Shown: piece by piece, positions 50,379 to 63,600 of the stretch | Layout: each line of letters opens with the position of its first letter | Numbering within the stretch: the first letter of the stretch is position 1 | Assembly (NCBI GenBank): GCA_000727475.1 | Contig: KL647291.1 | Coordinates: 1,124,545-1,188,544, forward strand | DNA: 64,000 nucleotides | Origin: Sarcocystis neurona | Lineage: Eukaryota > Apicomplexa > Conoidasida > Eucoccidiorida > Sarcocystidae | Reading direction: 5' to 3' | Translations under genes and position numbers: made by a program | Notes under the pieces: model-generated | What the model was told of the DNA's origin: nothing | Seen by the model: only the letters and a program-made list of their open reading frames with translations | Database searches by the model: none

Positions 50379-50642
50379 TGATGCCGTGCGTGCTCTCGCC
50401 ACCGTCAAGCGAAAAAAAAACTCACATGAAGAACTACGTGGCGCGACTGTTTCATCCCCTGAATACACACACATCAAAATCACGTCCAACTCGGCTCTAC
50501 AACTCTGCGTAACATGTAAAGCTACTGGTGTCAGACATGCGGATACATCGTGTGTTCGTTGTAGAGATGTGTAGCCACACTTGCGTGCGTATACGACGTG
50601 TGGCAAAGTGCGTGTAGATGTGCGAGAAGCATGTGGTTGCAG

Positions 50643-51443
50643 TTGTCAAGGCCAGCAGCACTACGGTACGTGTATTTGGGCAGGTGCCTCCGATTCTTCG
50701 AATCAAACGCACACAAAAAACACTCAGGTCTGCATCAACTGGTGCAGCTACGTGTGTAAGTCAGCGGGCGCGGGAACGCCACAAACGTGTACTTTGTGTT
50801 TCCATGCTGAAGTTGTGCACATGGCTCACCATTAGCTCAATGGTGCAATCGTGTACACGAAGAACTGTATAGAAAGCACACCGGAGGGGAGTTCTATAGG
50901 GAAGAAGAAGACCAACAGGGGTTTGGGGTTGGAGTCAGGTACCATGCGTTGGAAGAGTTTCAACAGGATGACGCTTGGAAGGCTGCCACCGGATCACGAG
51001 TAAGAACACGCCGGGAGCACGTGCATGCTACTACGTAAATTATGCACGAACCACATGCGCACATAGGGATGCAGCGCGGCTGATGCCGACGAGATACTGT
51101 GACCGCTTCCCGAAGGTTTGCACGACTCCGGCGGCTGGCGGGAAGACGTACGAAGAAAGAAGAGTGGGGCCACTCTGCGTTACCGTGAAGCAAAACATAG
51201 ATATTGACAAAGAGTACCGGGAGGAAAAACCGTAAACGCAGTATGTACTGTGTTGCACGGTTCAAGGGGGGGGCGTTCACTATTATCCTGTGAAAGGACT
51301 GCCAAGGATTATTAGTGGACTGTGAGCCTGAGACAGCCGGCGAGGGGCTTATTCGCCTTAAAAGAAGCGAAACGCATCCGGAGAATACACGAACGGACTT
51401 CGTCAGGAAGCGACATAGAGACCGACGTTGAGAGCCACTTCAA
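50643..51443 (+). CDS. unassigned + gene, four phase-consistent exons
   Basis: Exons 50643-50665 (donor ACG|GTACGT), 50728-50755 (donor GTGT|GTAAGT), 50836-50999 (donor CGA|GTAAGA) and 51337-about 51443 join in phases 0, 1 and 0. The third exon has no in-frame ATG but reads as clear protein: VHEELYRKHTGGEF, YREEEDQQGFGVGVRYHALEE and DAWKAATGSR, continuing into ALKEAKRIRRIHERTSSGSD. The first two exons are very small. The protein is not recognised. It may belong to the gene ending near 49.6 kb, in which case the tRNA would sit antisense in an intron, or be separate. The last donor (CAA|GTGTAA) is weak. Confidence 0.4.
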
Positions 51444-53270
51444 GTGTAATACGTGCAGAACATAGGGAAACTAAACACCATTAGGAAGTTAACAAAAGAC
51501 ATGAAAGTCATATATGCCGACATACTTGCACGCGTTGGGATGGAGCTACATGTGTACGGGAGAGAGAAGAAATAAGAGAGACACCGACAAAAAGAAAGAA
51601 GGAAACAACAAATCAAGCGACACGATCACATGTTCACAAATGCTGTTTGATCGTGTTCAACCGGTCCTGCGCGACTATGTGCGTCACCATGGAGAGGCAC
51701 AATACATGTTGACAAGAAGTGTTGAGCAAACAGGCAGCGCAGCTGAAACCGAACAAAAAAAATGAAAGAGAAGGGAGACTGCGTACTGCGTTGTGAGTAC
51801 TTCTCACGCCAAAGGCAGTCGCTTTGATCCTTCCGGGAGCGCGTGTGATTGAAGAGACAAAAGGCGCAGACGGTTGGATCTCTTGATCCGTCGACCACTT
51901 TCAAAAGGAGCATCTATGCACGTCGGATTACTTCCATGTATTCGTGTTTTCACTCAAGTAACAAATGCACGGAGGGGTCACCTGTTGCAGCGTGTAAGGG
52001 GATGAATCTGCAGCTGCACCTCCCGCCTTCTCCGCTCAACAGACTCTATTGGCGCAATGCACAGAGCGGTCACCCACGTGCATTGATTGTCATGAAGGGG
52101 CGCCGTGTGAAAATACCACACAAGCATATTTACGTAACACATGGCGCACTCACCACCCCGATCTTCGTTGCCTGCGTCAAACAGAGAAGGTCAAAAGATG
52201 CCTACATGTATTTAGTACACTTGAGATACCTGTACGCCGAAAAAAGCGATGCGTCACACGGTTCACAACGACCAGTCACACACAGCCGCTTCACCTAAAT
52301 CACAAGCTCTTGTACAAGTTGGGCATTCGAGCAGGGCTGCAGAGCCAACGTACACAGTCCCCAAACATCAGATGGCAGTGCCCTAAACCGACAGAGTTCT
52401 GTCGCGTGCTTTCATCATCGTACGCACGAGTATACACGAACCCATACGTGTGTATGAACCTATGAACCTAGACGCTTGAGACACTCTCTCTCTCACACGG
52501 GTGAGAGCAAAACTGTGCGAATAACAATGCACACGGGGATATCTCTGAATGTGCGAAGATCTCCTCTTTTCATCGGGCAGCTAGAACGTGGTCGGTGTGG
52601 AGTGTCAGATGGAATCGACGTTCCTGCTGTTGCACCTTTTTCTGGGTATCGAGGGATCACTCCTACAGCTCGTCGTTCTGTCCTCTTCCGTTATGCAGAC
52701 ACAAACGTACAGTCGTCAAAGCCACAAATGTGCTACGAGGCCAATCTAAACAGAGTGTATGCAGCTGAGAGTAAAGACTCGATGATCCGTTTGTGTGCAC
52801 ATCATCAGATGTATACACTGGACGACGGTACTCAAGTGTCTCTCTGTGTACGCACACGTCGCTGTGAAGAATGATGCAGAAAGGCGTCCATACTTGCGGA
52901 CGCATTCACATCTCAATTCACACGTACAGGCGAACATTTAGAGGTCTCCGCAAGCAGAGAAACGCGGCAATATTGGGACTACGAGAACAGTGATGTTTTA
53001 CGTATACGTCGATAAGGTGAACGACGGAAGAACGTAGGCGTCTTATACATGGTACATGCAGCATAATGCATCTATACAGACAGGTGCCTTCTGTACTATC
53101 ACTTCAAATGTGTAAAACATAAAATCTACGTCTCTCAGCTTCCTCGGGGATTCTATCATCCCATGCAAAAATGTAAGCATATATAGCGAGACAGACGCAG
53201 ATACATGTTTATATGCTCCATTCATGTTGAAACGCAGGGGCAAGTTTTTTCCGAGGGGACGGTACACACA

Positions 53271-53308
<38 letters not shown>

Positions 53309-53495
53309 TACACACGCGTGTGTCTCTCGCCCTCACTGAACGGCACCAGGTTACAGGAACTTCGTCTTTCACGCTCTAAATCTACCAATAAGAGGTTAAA
53401 ATAAGATATTTTACACGCATCCATCATCTACCTACATCTTTTGCTCTCTATGTGGGAACGTACGCAGTTACTCACATGTGACCACTAATTACCAG
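51444..53495. other. repeat-poor stretch without a supported gene
   Basis: Open frames of 80-150 codons exist on + (for example at 51849-52298 and 52476-52874) but lack convincing splice chains. ATG 51642 in CACAAATGCTG opens MLFDRVQPVLRDYVRHHG and is the most protein-like. A (CA)n run is at 53263-53304. Confidence 0.3.
53263..53304. repeat. (CA)n microsatellite
   Basis: About 20 CA units with two CAAACA interruptions, in otherwise repeat-poor sequence. Confidence 0.9.
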
Positions 53496-53914
53496 GACTG
53501 GGGCAAATATGTCGCTGCAGAGGTGTGTAGAACTAGATACCTCTTCGTTACAGAACAGACGTGTGACAACGATACGACCTATGTGCCCTCTACATTGTTC
53601 ATGCGACCTCTCTGGTGTACACTAGCGGCAAGGATATACGAAATACGTAGAAGCTGCTTCTACCCTCTGCAAAAGAAGCATGCAGCGTTCGAAGAAAAGA
53701 TCTCATGTGTTCGTGCGCTTCCGCTCTTTTTCTTCCTGTCTATCCTGTTGACAGTGTGTTCGCATTTCTCGTCGTGGGCGTAAGAGGTGACGCTGTCTTC
53801 AGGCTTCGTAGGTGTCACGCTTGGACTGCACGTCTGTGTGAGTGGCACACAATTCTTGATTACTTGCATCATCGTAGTTACTTTGCAACTCGTTTTTTCT
53901 CTTCAGTTTGGTGA
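53496..53914 (+). CDS. weak candidate: two exons split by a 23-nt intron-like segment
   Basis: 53496-53779 follows ATTACCAG and reads DWGKYVAAEVCRTRYLF, TLFMRPLWCTLAARIYE and a hydrophobic stretch LPLFFFLSILLTVC, ending TGGGC|GTAAGA in phase 2. 53803-53914 follows GTCTTCAG and continues in phase (RRCHAWTARLCEWH) to TGA. The 23-nt gap has perfect GTAAG and TTCAG ends but would be an exceptionally short intron. The second exon is also open in another frame with a hydrophobic product. No family recognised. Confidence 0.22.
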
Positions 53915-54323
53915 GCAGCACTTTTTTTCCATGTTTGCGCTACTTCGACACGAGAGAATGCTTTTTCCGGCCAAAAGGAAGATATCTACATTTCCTTGTA
54001 GTAGCGGCTTCGTCTTGGCTCCGTGGGATCTGCGTGCTGTTGCACGCAGGGGGTTACGTGCCCGTACATGCGCGTATGCATGTGTGGCGCATACCATTAC
54101 ATGCAGAGTGCAATTGTAGAAACATGTATATACCCGCATACGCACATCTACATTGCTTTACCGTATATGTAGATGTTATTCCGGACTTGTCGGGTGCTCG
54201 GAAAGTCCTGTGCACGCCTTCATTGTGAGGATTCTCTGGGTGTGGGAGGAGACACTGAGGCGTACGTACAGCACAGTGGCCGTCCGGTCCGTTGACTTTC
54301 ATGACAGCTTACCCTTTTCCAAC

Positions 54324-57300
54324 ATGAAAATGTCTTTTTCGCCTTCCACTATCGGCAAAAGTCGTCCTTTAGTTGACGCCTTTGCTCGTTTCTCCGCCGT
54401 CTACGAAGAACTACGTTCACCCCTCTGTGTTTCTCTTCGGGTTGTCTCGTGGTGCCGTGTCTCCTGCCGCAAGACACGATCATGTGATACGCGCACCGCT
54501 CGCTCTGCTCTCGTTCCTTTCTCTCCTCTCGTTCCTTCCTCTCCTCTCATTCCTTGTCCCTCTCTTGTTTGTATCTCTTCACGCCCCAGCTCCTCCTGTT
54601 GCGGCGTACGTATTTCTGGCACTGCTTCTCCTCTTGCTTTTTTATCCGTCAGATCGTCCCGTTGCACGATATATACACCTGACACTGCGTCAGTTATCTA
54701 TAATTCTTGTTCAGCGCGTCGCAGCGTCTACGGCTGCGGTGCACAAACGTCAGAAGTCCCGTCTCATGCTGCTGCATCTTGGTGGTTACATCCAGTATGC
54801 AGCTTCCCTCGCTGCGTTGGGAATTCTTTTGAAACGTCTTCATGTCTCTCGTTCTCTTCGACCTGCAGGACATACAGTAGCGACACCAACGGTACTACGA
54901 GTTCTTTGTGCAACAACGGCCGCACCATCATAAACACCAACAGCTACAGCAGCAGGAACCCCAGCAGCAGCAGCGGCGGCCCGAACAGCAGCACCAGGAG
55001 GTGCAGCAGCTCTAGTAAAACCAGGAGGGCCACCGGTTGGCAAGAGCCGTTGTTTCCATGCCGCTCTTCCAAGTGTATGTCGAGGGAGGACAAGCTGTTG
55101 TCACTCTGCGATAAGATGTGTCGTACCCCAACTCAGTTCGGGTGGACGTGCACCCGGGATTCTCTGCTGAGTGTTGACCTCGATTCTCCTTTTCCAACAA
55201 GTGAAGGGGCGGCAAGAGGCCTTTGCTTCAACTCTACGGTTTTACAACGTAGAAACGTGTGTAGCAGCATGGTTGAGCAGCGGCGAGAGCTTCTTCCTTC
55301 GCGCCTTCAGCAGCAGCTACTGCAGCAACAAGTGCAACCTGAGCACGAGACGCAGCACGAGCCTCAGGAGCAAGGCCCGCTGCAGCCACGAGAAAATCAG
55401 CAACAACAGAGCCAGCAGCAGCTTCATCACCGGCTGTTCCCGCTCCAAGGACATGAAGAAGGGGCGCGGACGCATCCGCAGCAGGGAAAGCAGCAGCAGC
55501 TGCTGGGAATGCATCAGGAGCGCTGCGGGCGGCACCAGCAAACGCAGCAGAGAGACGCCGAGCAACCGCAGCAGACGACGGAGCATCAGCCGCAGCGGAC
55601 GCAGCAGCCGTGCACGGTGCAGCAGCAAGCGCGGGGGCAGAAACAGCCAGAGGAGAAGCAGCAGCAGCCTGAGCAGGAGCAGCCTGAGCGGAGGCAGCAG
55701 CAGCAGCAGCACAAGGTCGGGCTTTGCTTCCCGCCTGCACGGCAGCCTCTTGGAGGGGGGGAAGCAGCGGGCACAGCACCAGCAGAAATAAAGAGACACT
55801 CACAGCAGCTGGGCATCGACGCTCTCACGGCGCAGTGGGAAGGCGCAGCAGAGAACGTCCAGCAGGGATTTCAAGCAGTACGTTCGTCCTGTGCAGAATA
55901 ATGTTTGCCCTTGAAATTTCAGTCTCAAACCGGCGGCTCCTGCGTATGAGGCAGGGCCCTGCTTCCGCTCAGTTTCCCTGTCAGTCCGTCTGGAGTGCGT
56001 CAGTCTGTGCGAGTATTCCTCTGTGTGTGTGTGTGTGTGTCTGTGTATGTGTGTGTCCCCGTAAACCCTCACGGGTGTTTATACGCATGTTTACATTTAT
56101 ATATACACACGTATATATATATATATATGTAGGGATCCGTACTATACATATCTATCTATATCTATATCTATATATATATATGAAGTGAGATACGCGTGTG
56201 TATGTATATCCGTGCACGAGATTTTGGGCGCCTGGGACATTGTTGAAGAGTCGTGTGGACAAACGTGAAGGTACGGACAACAACGTAGGAAGACGTCTTT
56301 TCGCGTATATGTAGAATCGTGTTTTCTCTTCCCTTGTCCTCCTTTCTGTCTGTCGTGTGTCTGTTGGAAGAATACCCGCACATTTTTAGCGACGATGTCC
56401 ATGCACCTTCGTCCCTTCAGACACCACCGGATATACACACGTACGTATCTGTCTGTCTATTAACCTATCGATCTGTACAACTATATATATGTATGTGCCC
56501 ATATATATACATATATGTGCATATATTTGTGGGACGCTACAGGTATATGGGCGCGTGCGTCTGCTGCCGCAGTCGCGTGTCACTCACTATCTCCACTGGT
56601 GAGTTGCGACACGACTGTAGGCAAGTGTTTCTCTTCAATCTCGTCTCTGTTCTTCAATTTGATGAGATGCACACGCACATGCACATAAATATTTATACAG
56701 ACACATATACCTATATACGCGTATAGATGCGTATTACACACACACAGACACGTACACACTGCAAGACGTGTGTGTATGGGTGTACGTGTGGGATGTAACT
56801 TCTTGCGTCCCGTTTCACCGTTGCGACAGAGAGAGTTGCTGGTTTTCTCTGCAGGCGGCAGGGGCCGGCGAAGCCTGGTGTCCTGCTCAGGCACACCGGC
56901 AGCTGCAGCAGCAGTAGCAGGGGCCGAGGTCTCTGAGATATGCGTCTCTGCGTCGCAGCTCTCATCTTCGCGTCTGCTGCTGCGACTGCTCCATGTGCCT
57001 GACAGACACCGCCCGGGCGCATGCATCTCTGCGCGGAAGTGCATGCGCCTACATTTGCGTGTGATACAGAGAGATATCAATCAACGTACTCGTTCCTGGC
57101 TCCTTTATAGTCTACTGCCCGTCCTTCACCCATTTACACTCGTTGCGGCCTCGCTCTACGTATGTAGATACATACGTGTACACATGGATATACGTACATT
57201 TATATGTATATGTGTAGAGACAGGTATCTGAATAACGCTACGTATGTACGGGGACACCTGTACACACACTTACAATATAAATGTGCGTCCGTAAAAATGT

Positions 57301-57602
57301 ATCTGTGTACGTCTGTCTCTTTGTGTGGGGATGGGAGTTCACGGTAGATGAAGGAAAGTGCTTATCTGCAGCGGCGCTGCCACGGTACGTGAGAGACGTG
57401 GGCCACTGTCAGGCTGCGGATGAGAAGCACCTGCTGCTGCAGACTTTCCGGTCGCTCGTCATTTCCTCTCTCTGTTTGTCTTCGCGTGGGCCTGCCTGTC
57501 TTCATGCGCATGTGTGGCTGCACACATACATTTGTGTGTACGCATCAATTGATAAGGAAGTGTGCTTCTATATATATTGATACGCAAGTGTATACATACG
57601 CG

Positions 57603-57635
<33 letters not shown>

Positions 57636-60600
57636 GTATGTATAATTCTGTAGCATGTGTATGTGTACATGCACATATTGATATATATTCTGTGTAGATG
57701 TGGCTCTGCGTGAAGAAGAAATGGAGGCGCGTCTGTAGTGCTGCTGTGGGGTTTGCTGCGACAGATGTTTCCACGCATCCGAGAAGTAGTGCTGCAGCAG
57801 GTCCATGCGCTGCGGCAGGAAGGAAATGTTGCTTTCCCTGATGACATTCCCCAGTACTACGCGACTCTTCTTGATTACACCTGCACAGGTCTCATTTTTA
57901 ATTTTCTCCTTCTGCCTTTTCATTTTCTTCTCCTTTTCCCTTCCGCCTCCCTGCGCTTCGGGCTTCTCTCCGTCTGGTTTAACCTTCTTTCTCGCTTTCC
58001 CTCTCCTCTCCTGCTGCTTTCCTTTCTTAGCTTTCAGGTTGCTTGCTGCGCTTCGCCAGAGGCTGCTGCCGCTCTGCTTTCTGGCTTCTTCCCTCTCGCC
58101 GTTGCTCTCCTTTGCTGCCGCCGCTATCCGGGCGACGCTGTGCGCCTTCGCCGCTGTCGAGCCTTTTTCTCGCCTTGCTAGTTCTGCTGCCGCTGCTCCT
58201 GTGAACCTGCTGCTCCTGCTGCTGCTGTCCAGACCCACCTGCTGCTGCCGTTGCTGCTGCTGTTGCGTTTCAATGTCCTCTTCACATTGACGTTCTCAGG
58301 ATTACCTGCTGCTGTGCTGCTGACCATGGTGGACGGGGATAACTCGCTGCTGCTGCGACTTCTCTCGCCGTTCTTTATGTTATACTGCGCTCCGTATATT
58401 GGCATACACACATATATATGCAGATTTGCTTACCAGCATGCATACACATACACAAATATATTTTTCTGCGCATGCTGACATATATACATATACGTATATG
58501 GTTATGTGGACCTGCTTACCCTTATACATATATATATATATATAAATATATATGTGTGCCTATCCATGTAGCGCCCAAAGAGTACACGTGCCAGGACGTC
58601 CCGATCGATCAACAGATAAATAGATGATAAGCAGCAACTTGTTGCTGCAAAGACGATTGCTGACGCAGTTATTGACACGTATGGGGTATTCTGCTTTGAT
58701 TTGCCATTGCTGCTAGTGATACTGCCTTCCACTGCACTGCGCCGCTGCTGCTGCTTTTTCTTCATCGTCGGTGCGTCCTGCTCTTCCTCCCCGAGCTAAA
58801 GCAACACTTGTTTCTTCTCTGGAGCTGCTGCTGTCTTTCTGCTTGTCGCCGTTCTGCTGCATTGATCAGACGCAGGTCACTTCTTCGTCGAATAACTGCG
58901 TACCTACATTTCATATATATATATATATATCTTTGTGTGCTACGTACGCACACGCCACACACCACACTTGGTCTACGTATACGAGTCCGTCCACCTATAT
59001 CTTGATAAATATACATATATATACATGAATTTGTATTTATTTGTGTATGTGGATATCTTCCTACGCACATATATTTTATCTATTTGTCAATATAAATATT
59101 CGTATATATATATATATGTATATGCGCATACCGACATCTACGTGTATATATATTACGTTGATCACCCTGTGCTGTGGTTTGTGACTATACATATATATAG
59201 CTGTGCCACTGTATGCATCTACAGATACGTGCATATACACATATATACATGCATACGTACGTATGCGTGTATATGTATATATATATGCGTACGTACATAT
59301 GCGTGTATACATATATGTGTACGTACCTACCCGTCTGCTAGTCTCTTCTCTTTGGGTCTGTCTACACAGTCATACACGCCTCTGTCTGTTTTTATGTGTG
59401 ATGCGTAGTGAAGGCAGTTGGTCGTAACCTAAGACTCATTTTCCTTTTTTTATTTACTTCCCCTTGCCGTCCTCTCTGTGCTCGTCTCTTTGTGCTCCTG
59501 CTGTTGCTGCGCCTGCGGCGGGTGCCGTGTTGCTACTGCTGCTGTTAAGACTTCTTCTCTGTCCCTCCATCTCTCCTGTTCTTTTCCTTATGCTTTTCTC
59601 CTTTCTCTTCTTCCTCGTCCGTCTTTTCCTTCTTCTTCCTCTTCCTCACCAGCAGCAGCAGGAAGCTCAGCTACAGCAGCGCGAACAATAGCGAGCGCAC
59701 ACCACCTAGAGCAACAGCAGCAGTGTAACAGCAGCAGTATCAATTTTTTGATGTCCTGGAGTGTGACGTTTTGATATCTGCAGGAGGAAAAATGACTCGC
59801 GGACAGCTGGTCATGTATGCAGCAGCGGCAGCGAAGCAGCGCCCCATGCTGCTGCCCTCGCTACATCCCAAAAAACAGGAGGTTCCCGCTGCTGCTGCTC
59901 CTGCAGCGCTGCCCGCGATCGGCGGGAGTGGTAATGCTGCTACTGGTGCTGCCTCGTCCCCTTCCCTGGTCACGTCCGCAACTTCGACGCGCGCTCCTTC
60001 AGGGGTCGTGACGGCCTCTGGGCCTGCTATTGCTGCTGCGTCCGAGCCCGCTGCGGCCCTTACCGCGGGGCCTGCGCCTGCTGCTGCTGTCGGTTCTGCT
60101 GCCGCTGTCGGTTCTGCTGCTGCTGTCGCTACTCTGCGTTCTGTGTCGCGTTGCCCTCCGCGACAAGCGTGCGTTGTAGAAGAACAAGAGGAAGAAGAAG
60201 AGTTTGTACAGCTTGCAGCGTTAGGCTGGTGCGTCGAGCTGCTGCAGGCAAGTTTCCTCGTGTGTGACGATCTTATGGACAATTCGTTAACGCGACGTGG
60301 GAAGCCCTGCTGGTTCCGCCGTCCCGGCATTGGCAGCAGCAACGCAATGAACGATTTTCTCTTCATCGAAAGCTCCCTGTACAGGTAACCGAGCCGCAGC
60401 CGCAGCCCCAGCAGCAGTCGAATAGCTGGGCAGCAGGGAATGCGGCAGCCCTGAGTGGGTAGGGGAGCCGTAGAAGAAGAAGCATCAGCAGCAGCAGTGC
60501 AGAAGAAGAGGAGAAAAAAGAGGGAGAAGGAGGAGAAGGGAGCAGCAGAAGACGAAGCCGAAAGGGCTACAGCAGCAGCAGTAGCGCGGCGCAGGGCTAA

Positions 60601-63600
60601 TAGTGAGACAAGACAACAGCGACAGCACCCCCACCGATTGCAGGGAAACGAGCAGCAGACGAAGCAGCAGCAGGAGGAGGAACAAGAAAGAGAAGTAGAA
60701 CAAGAAGAAAACGCAACAGCGGCATGTCGAGGAAGATGAGCAGCTGCAGACTCCTCGCAGCACAGGCAGGTGCACCGGAGAGAGCAGCTCTGCAGTGAAT
60801 GACGAAATAGCAGCAGCAGCATGCGAAGAGAGTAAGAGGCAGCCACTTCGTACGTTTATCTGTAGTCTGTTGGCACGAAGACGGAGATTTGTGAGAAAAA
60901 TGAAAGTATGTGAATTCCTGTGGAGGACTTTTGCATGCGACGTGAATGCTGAGAAGTTCATCTAACAGAAACACACGTTTTAAAAAAAAAGAAGTGCGAC
61001 AAGGCAAGCGGCAGAAACACGAGGAAGTCGAAGGGGGCAACAGCAGCGGCAACGACCCTCTCCCGAGCACCGGCGTCTCCCTTCACACTCTCACGAACAG
61101 CCTGCCTGCAGGAGCAGCAGCAGAAGCAGCAGCAGCTGCAGCAGCAACTGAGGCAGCAGCAGCGGAAGCAGCAGCAGCAGAAGCAAGAGCAGCAGGAGCA
61201 GCAGTAGCAGCAGCAAGAACAGTGGCACCAGCAGCAGCAGCAGCAGGAGGAGGAACAGCAGCAGGAGCAGGGGCAGCAGAAGCAGGAGCAGCGACACCAG
61301 TGTCAGCAACGGCGGCGGCAGGAGGGCAGCGACAGCAGCAAGAGAAGCAGCACGAGCAGGAGGAGAGCAGCAGGAGCAGCAGAAGCACACCACCAGCAGA
61401 AACTGAAGCAGCACCAGCAGTAACAGCAATAGACGCAGGAACAGCCGCAGCAGAAGCAGCAAAAGCAGGAAAACCAGCAGCAGCAGAAACACCAGCAAAA
61501 GCAGGAAGACCACTAGCAGCAGAAACACCAGCAAAAGCAGGAAGACCAGCAGCAGGAGACGCAGCAGCACTAGGAAGAGACCGGGCAGGAGAAGCTGCTG
61601 TTGTCTATCGCAAGAGATCTGACGCAGTAGCGGCCCCCCCAGGAAGAGTCTCAGTTCATTGCCGGTGCCACAACTGCGGCTGCTGCTTCTACTGCTGCTG
61701 CTACTGCCGCTACTAACGCTTTTGCTTGTGCGGCTACTGGGACTGCTGCTTCTGCTGCTACCGCAGTTCCTTCGGCTGGTGCGAGTCCTGCTGCTGCTGC
61801 TTCTGCCGCTGCGTCTGCTGCTGCGTCTGCTGCTGCGTCTGCTGCTGCTGCAATTCCTCCTGCCGTTGCGACTCCTAATGGTGCTACTTCTGCTGGTGTC
61901 GCAGCAGCTGCTGCTGATGGAACGTCTGCCGCTGCTGTGAACGCTGCTGTTGCTTCTGCCGCCGTTGGTATTAACGTGGATTCTCTGCCGTCTGTGCTGC
62001 TGCGCCGTCTTCCTCTTGCTAATACGCGTGAAGGCGGCTGCACGCGCGTGGGAGAGAGAGCTGCAGCTCCACGTTTCTGGTGGTGTGCTTCTGTATAAAT
62101 GAAAGTGGCAGAGGATGCCAAGTCGATTTTTTCAAAGAGAGAAAAGCAGCAAGGGCGGCACAGCTGCCCAAGTCAGAGAGCAATGCTGACCAACTGCAGC
62201 AACAGCGGCAGCAGCACTTCTGTACAAGAAAGACGGCAGTACGCAGCTGCTGCAGCAGCTCGCCGTAGTGCTTCCACCGTTGACTCCAAGTAGCCGCTGC
62301 GGCAGCAACGAACATGTGGAGAAACGCAGCCGTGAAGAGCAGCAGCAGCCGCAGTTACTTTTTTCGAAAGAAACCGGGGGGGCGTGCTGCTTGTAGTAGT
62401 GCGATCCATGGCAGCTGCATCTGCCACTTCCTTCCCGGCCGGTGGCCGGCTGCACCTGCTTTGTGAGACTGCTGCTGTTTTGGCAGCTCGCTATCTGCTA
62501 CAAACACCACGCCACCGTTACTGCCACTACTGTACGTATCACTCTCTCCTCGCTGCTGCTGCCGCTACTGCGACTCCTACTGCCGGTACGACTGCCATCG
62601 CGCTGCTTCTGGTTTTGCTGGCCCCCGGCTGTTCCTGCTGCTGCCGGTGCTGCTGCCGGCGGTGTACTGCTTTGCTGCCGCCGCTGCTGTCCACCTGCTG
62701 CTTCTGCTGCTGCTGTTGCTGCAGAAGCGATGGCAGTTCCTTTTTCTCTGCGTGGGGTGCTGTGCTGCTGCGGCTGCTGCTGCTGCAGAGTGCTGCGCGT
62801 TTTCCTGGGAGGACACCGCTGCTATCTCGAGATGCAGGAGCTACTGCTCTCCACAACATTTAAGACCGTCGTGGGACAGCACATCGACTCGGCGTCCCTG
62901 GCGCAGGAAGAGATGTTGCTGCTGCAGCGCTTTGAAGCGCGCACCCAACCTCAGGAACAACAGGGCGCGAGACGGCAGCGGCAGCAGCTGCTCGCTAAGG
63001 AGGAGCAAAAAGAGCGGCAGAAGAAGGAGGAAGAGGAGGGGGAGCAGCAGAAAGAAAAGGAGATTGGGCGGGGAAGAGAGGACCAGCAGCAGCCGCTGCA
63101 GCATGCAGAGCAGCAGCAGCAGCAGCGCGACCCGTCGGCACCGGCGGCACACCAGCCGCACTGGCAGCAAAACGGCGCACGTACTTCTGCACAGCAACAA
63201 CAACAGTACTCAAGAGGAGGATGCGACCGGCTGGAGCAGCCAAAAAGTTGGCCCCAGCAGCAGGAGCTGCCAGAACGCGAGGCAGAGGCAGCAGCTGGAA
63301 CCGGGCACGCAGACACACATGTGCAACTCCGCGCAGCTGCTGCTGCTGCTGCAGATCAACGAACCAGTGCTGCTGCTGCTGCACCAGAAGGAAGTGGTGC
63401 TGCTGCGGCTGCTGCTTCACCGTCGGCGAGGGAGACTGCTGCTGCGAACGGCGGACCTCCGGCAGCAGAAGAAGAAGGCGCTGCTGCTGCTGCCGCCGAC
63501 GAGCAAATGCAGACGTATGTAAAGCAGCGCCAGAAAGCGTGGATCGAGCGGCAGACAAGTGCGGCGCGACTAAAGACAAGTTTCTACTCGTTCTACCTCC

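Noticed and set aside
53787..54119. Hydrophobic + frame (GVTLGLHVCVSGTQFLITC) that recalls a mitochondrial oxidase subunit
   Set aside because: The resemblance is only hydrophobicity plus one LGLH; conserved residues are not recognisable and the upstream phase does not fit.
58633..58680. Possible FPPS exon ([20 protein letters not shown]) between exons 2 and 3
   Set aside because: It fits in phase after 57888, but would replace the invariant GGKxxRG motif. The acceptor at 59783 has the same phase and supplies GGKMTRG, so this stretch is intronic.
60946..61716. Ala/Glu-rich 256-codon + frame
   Set aside because: It is pure CAG-repeat translation inside FPPS intron 3; the flanking FPPS exons join in phase.
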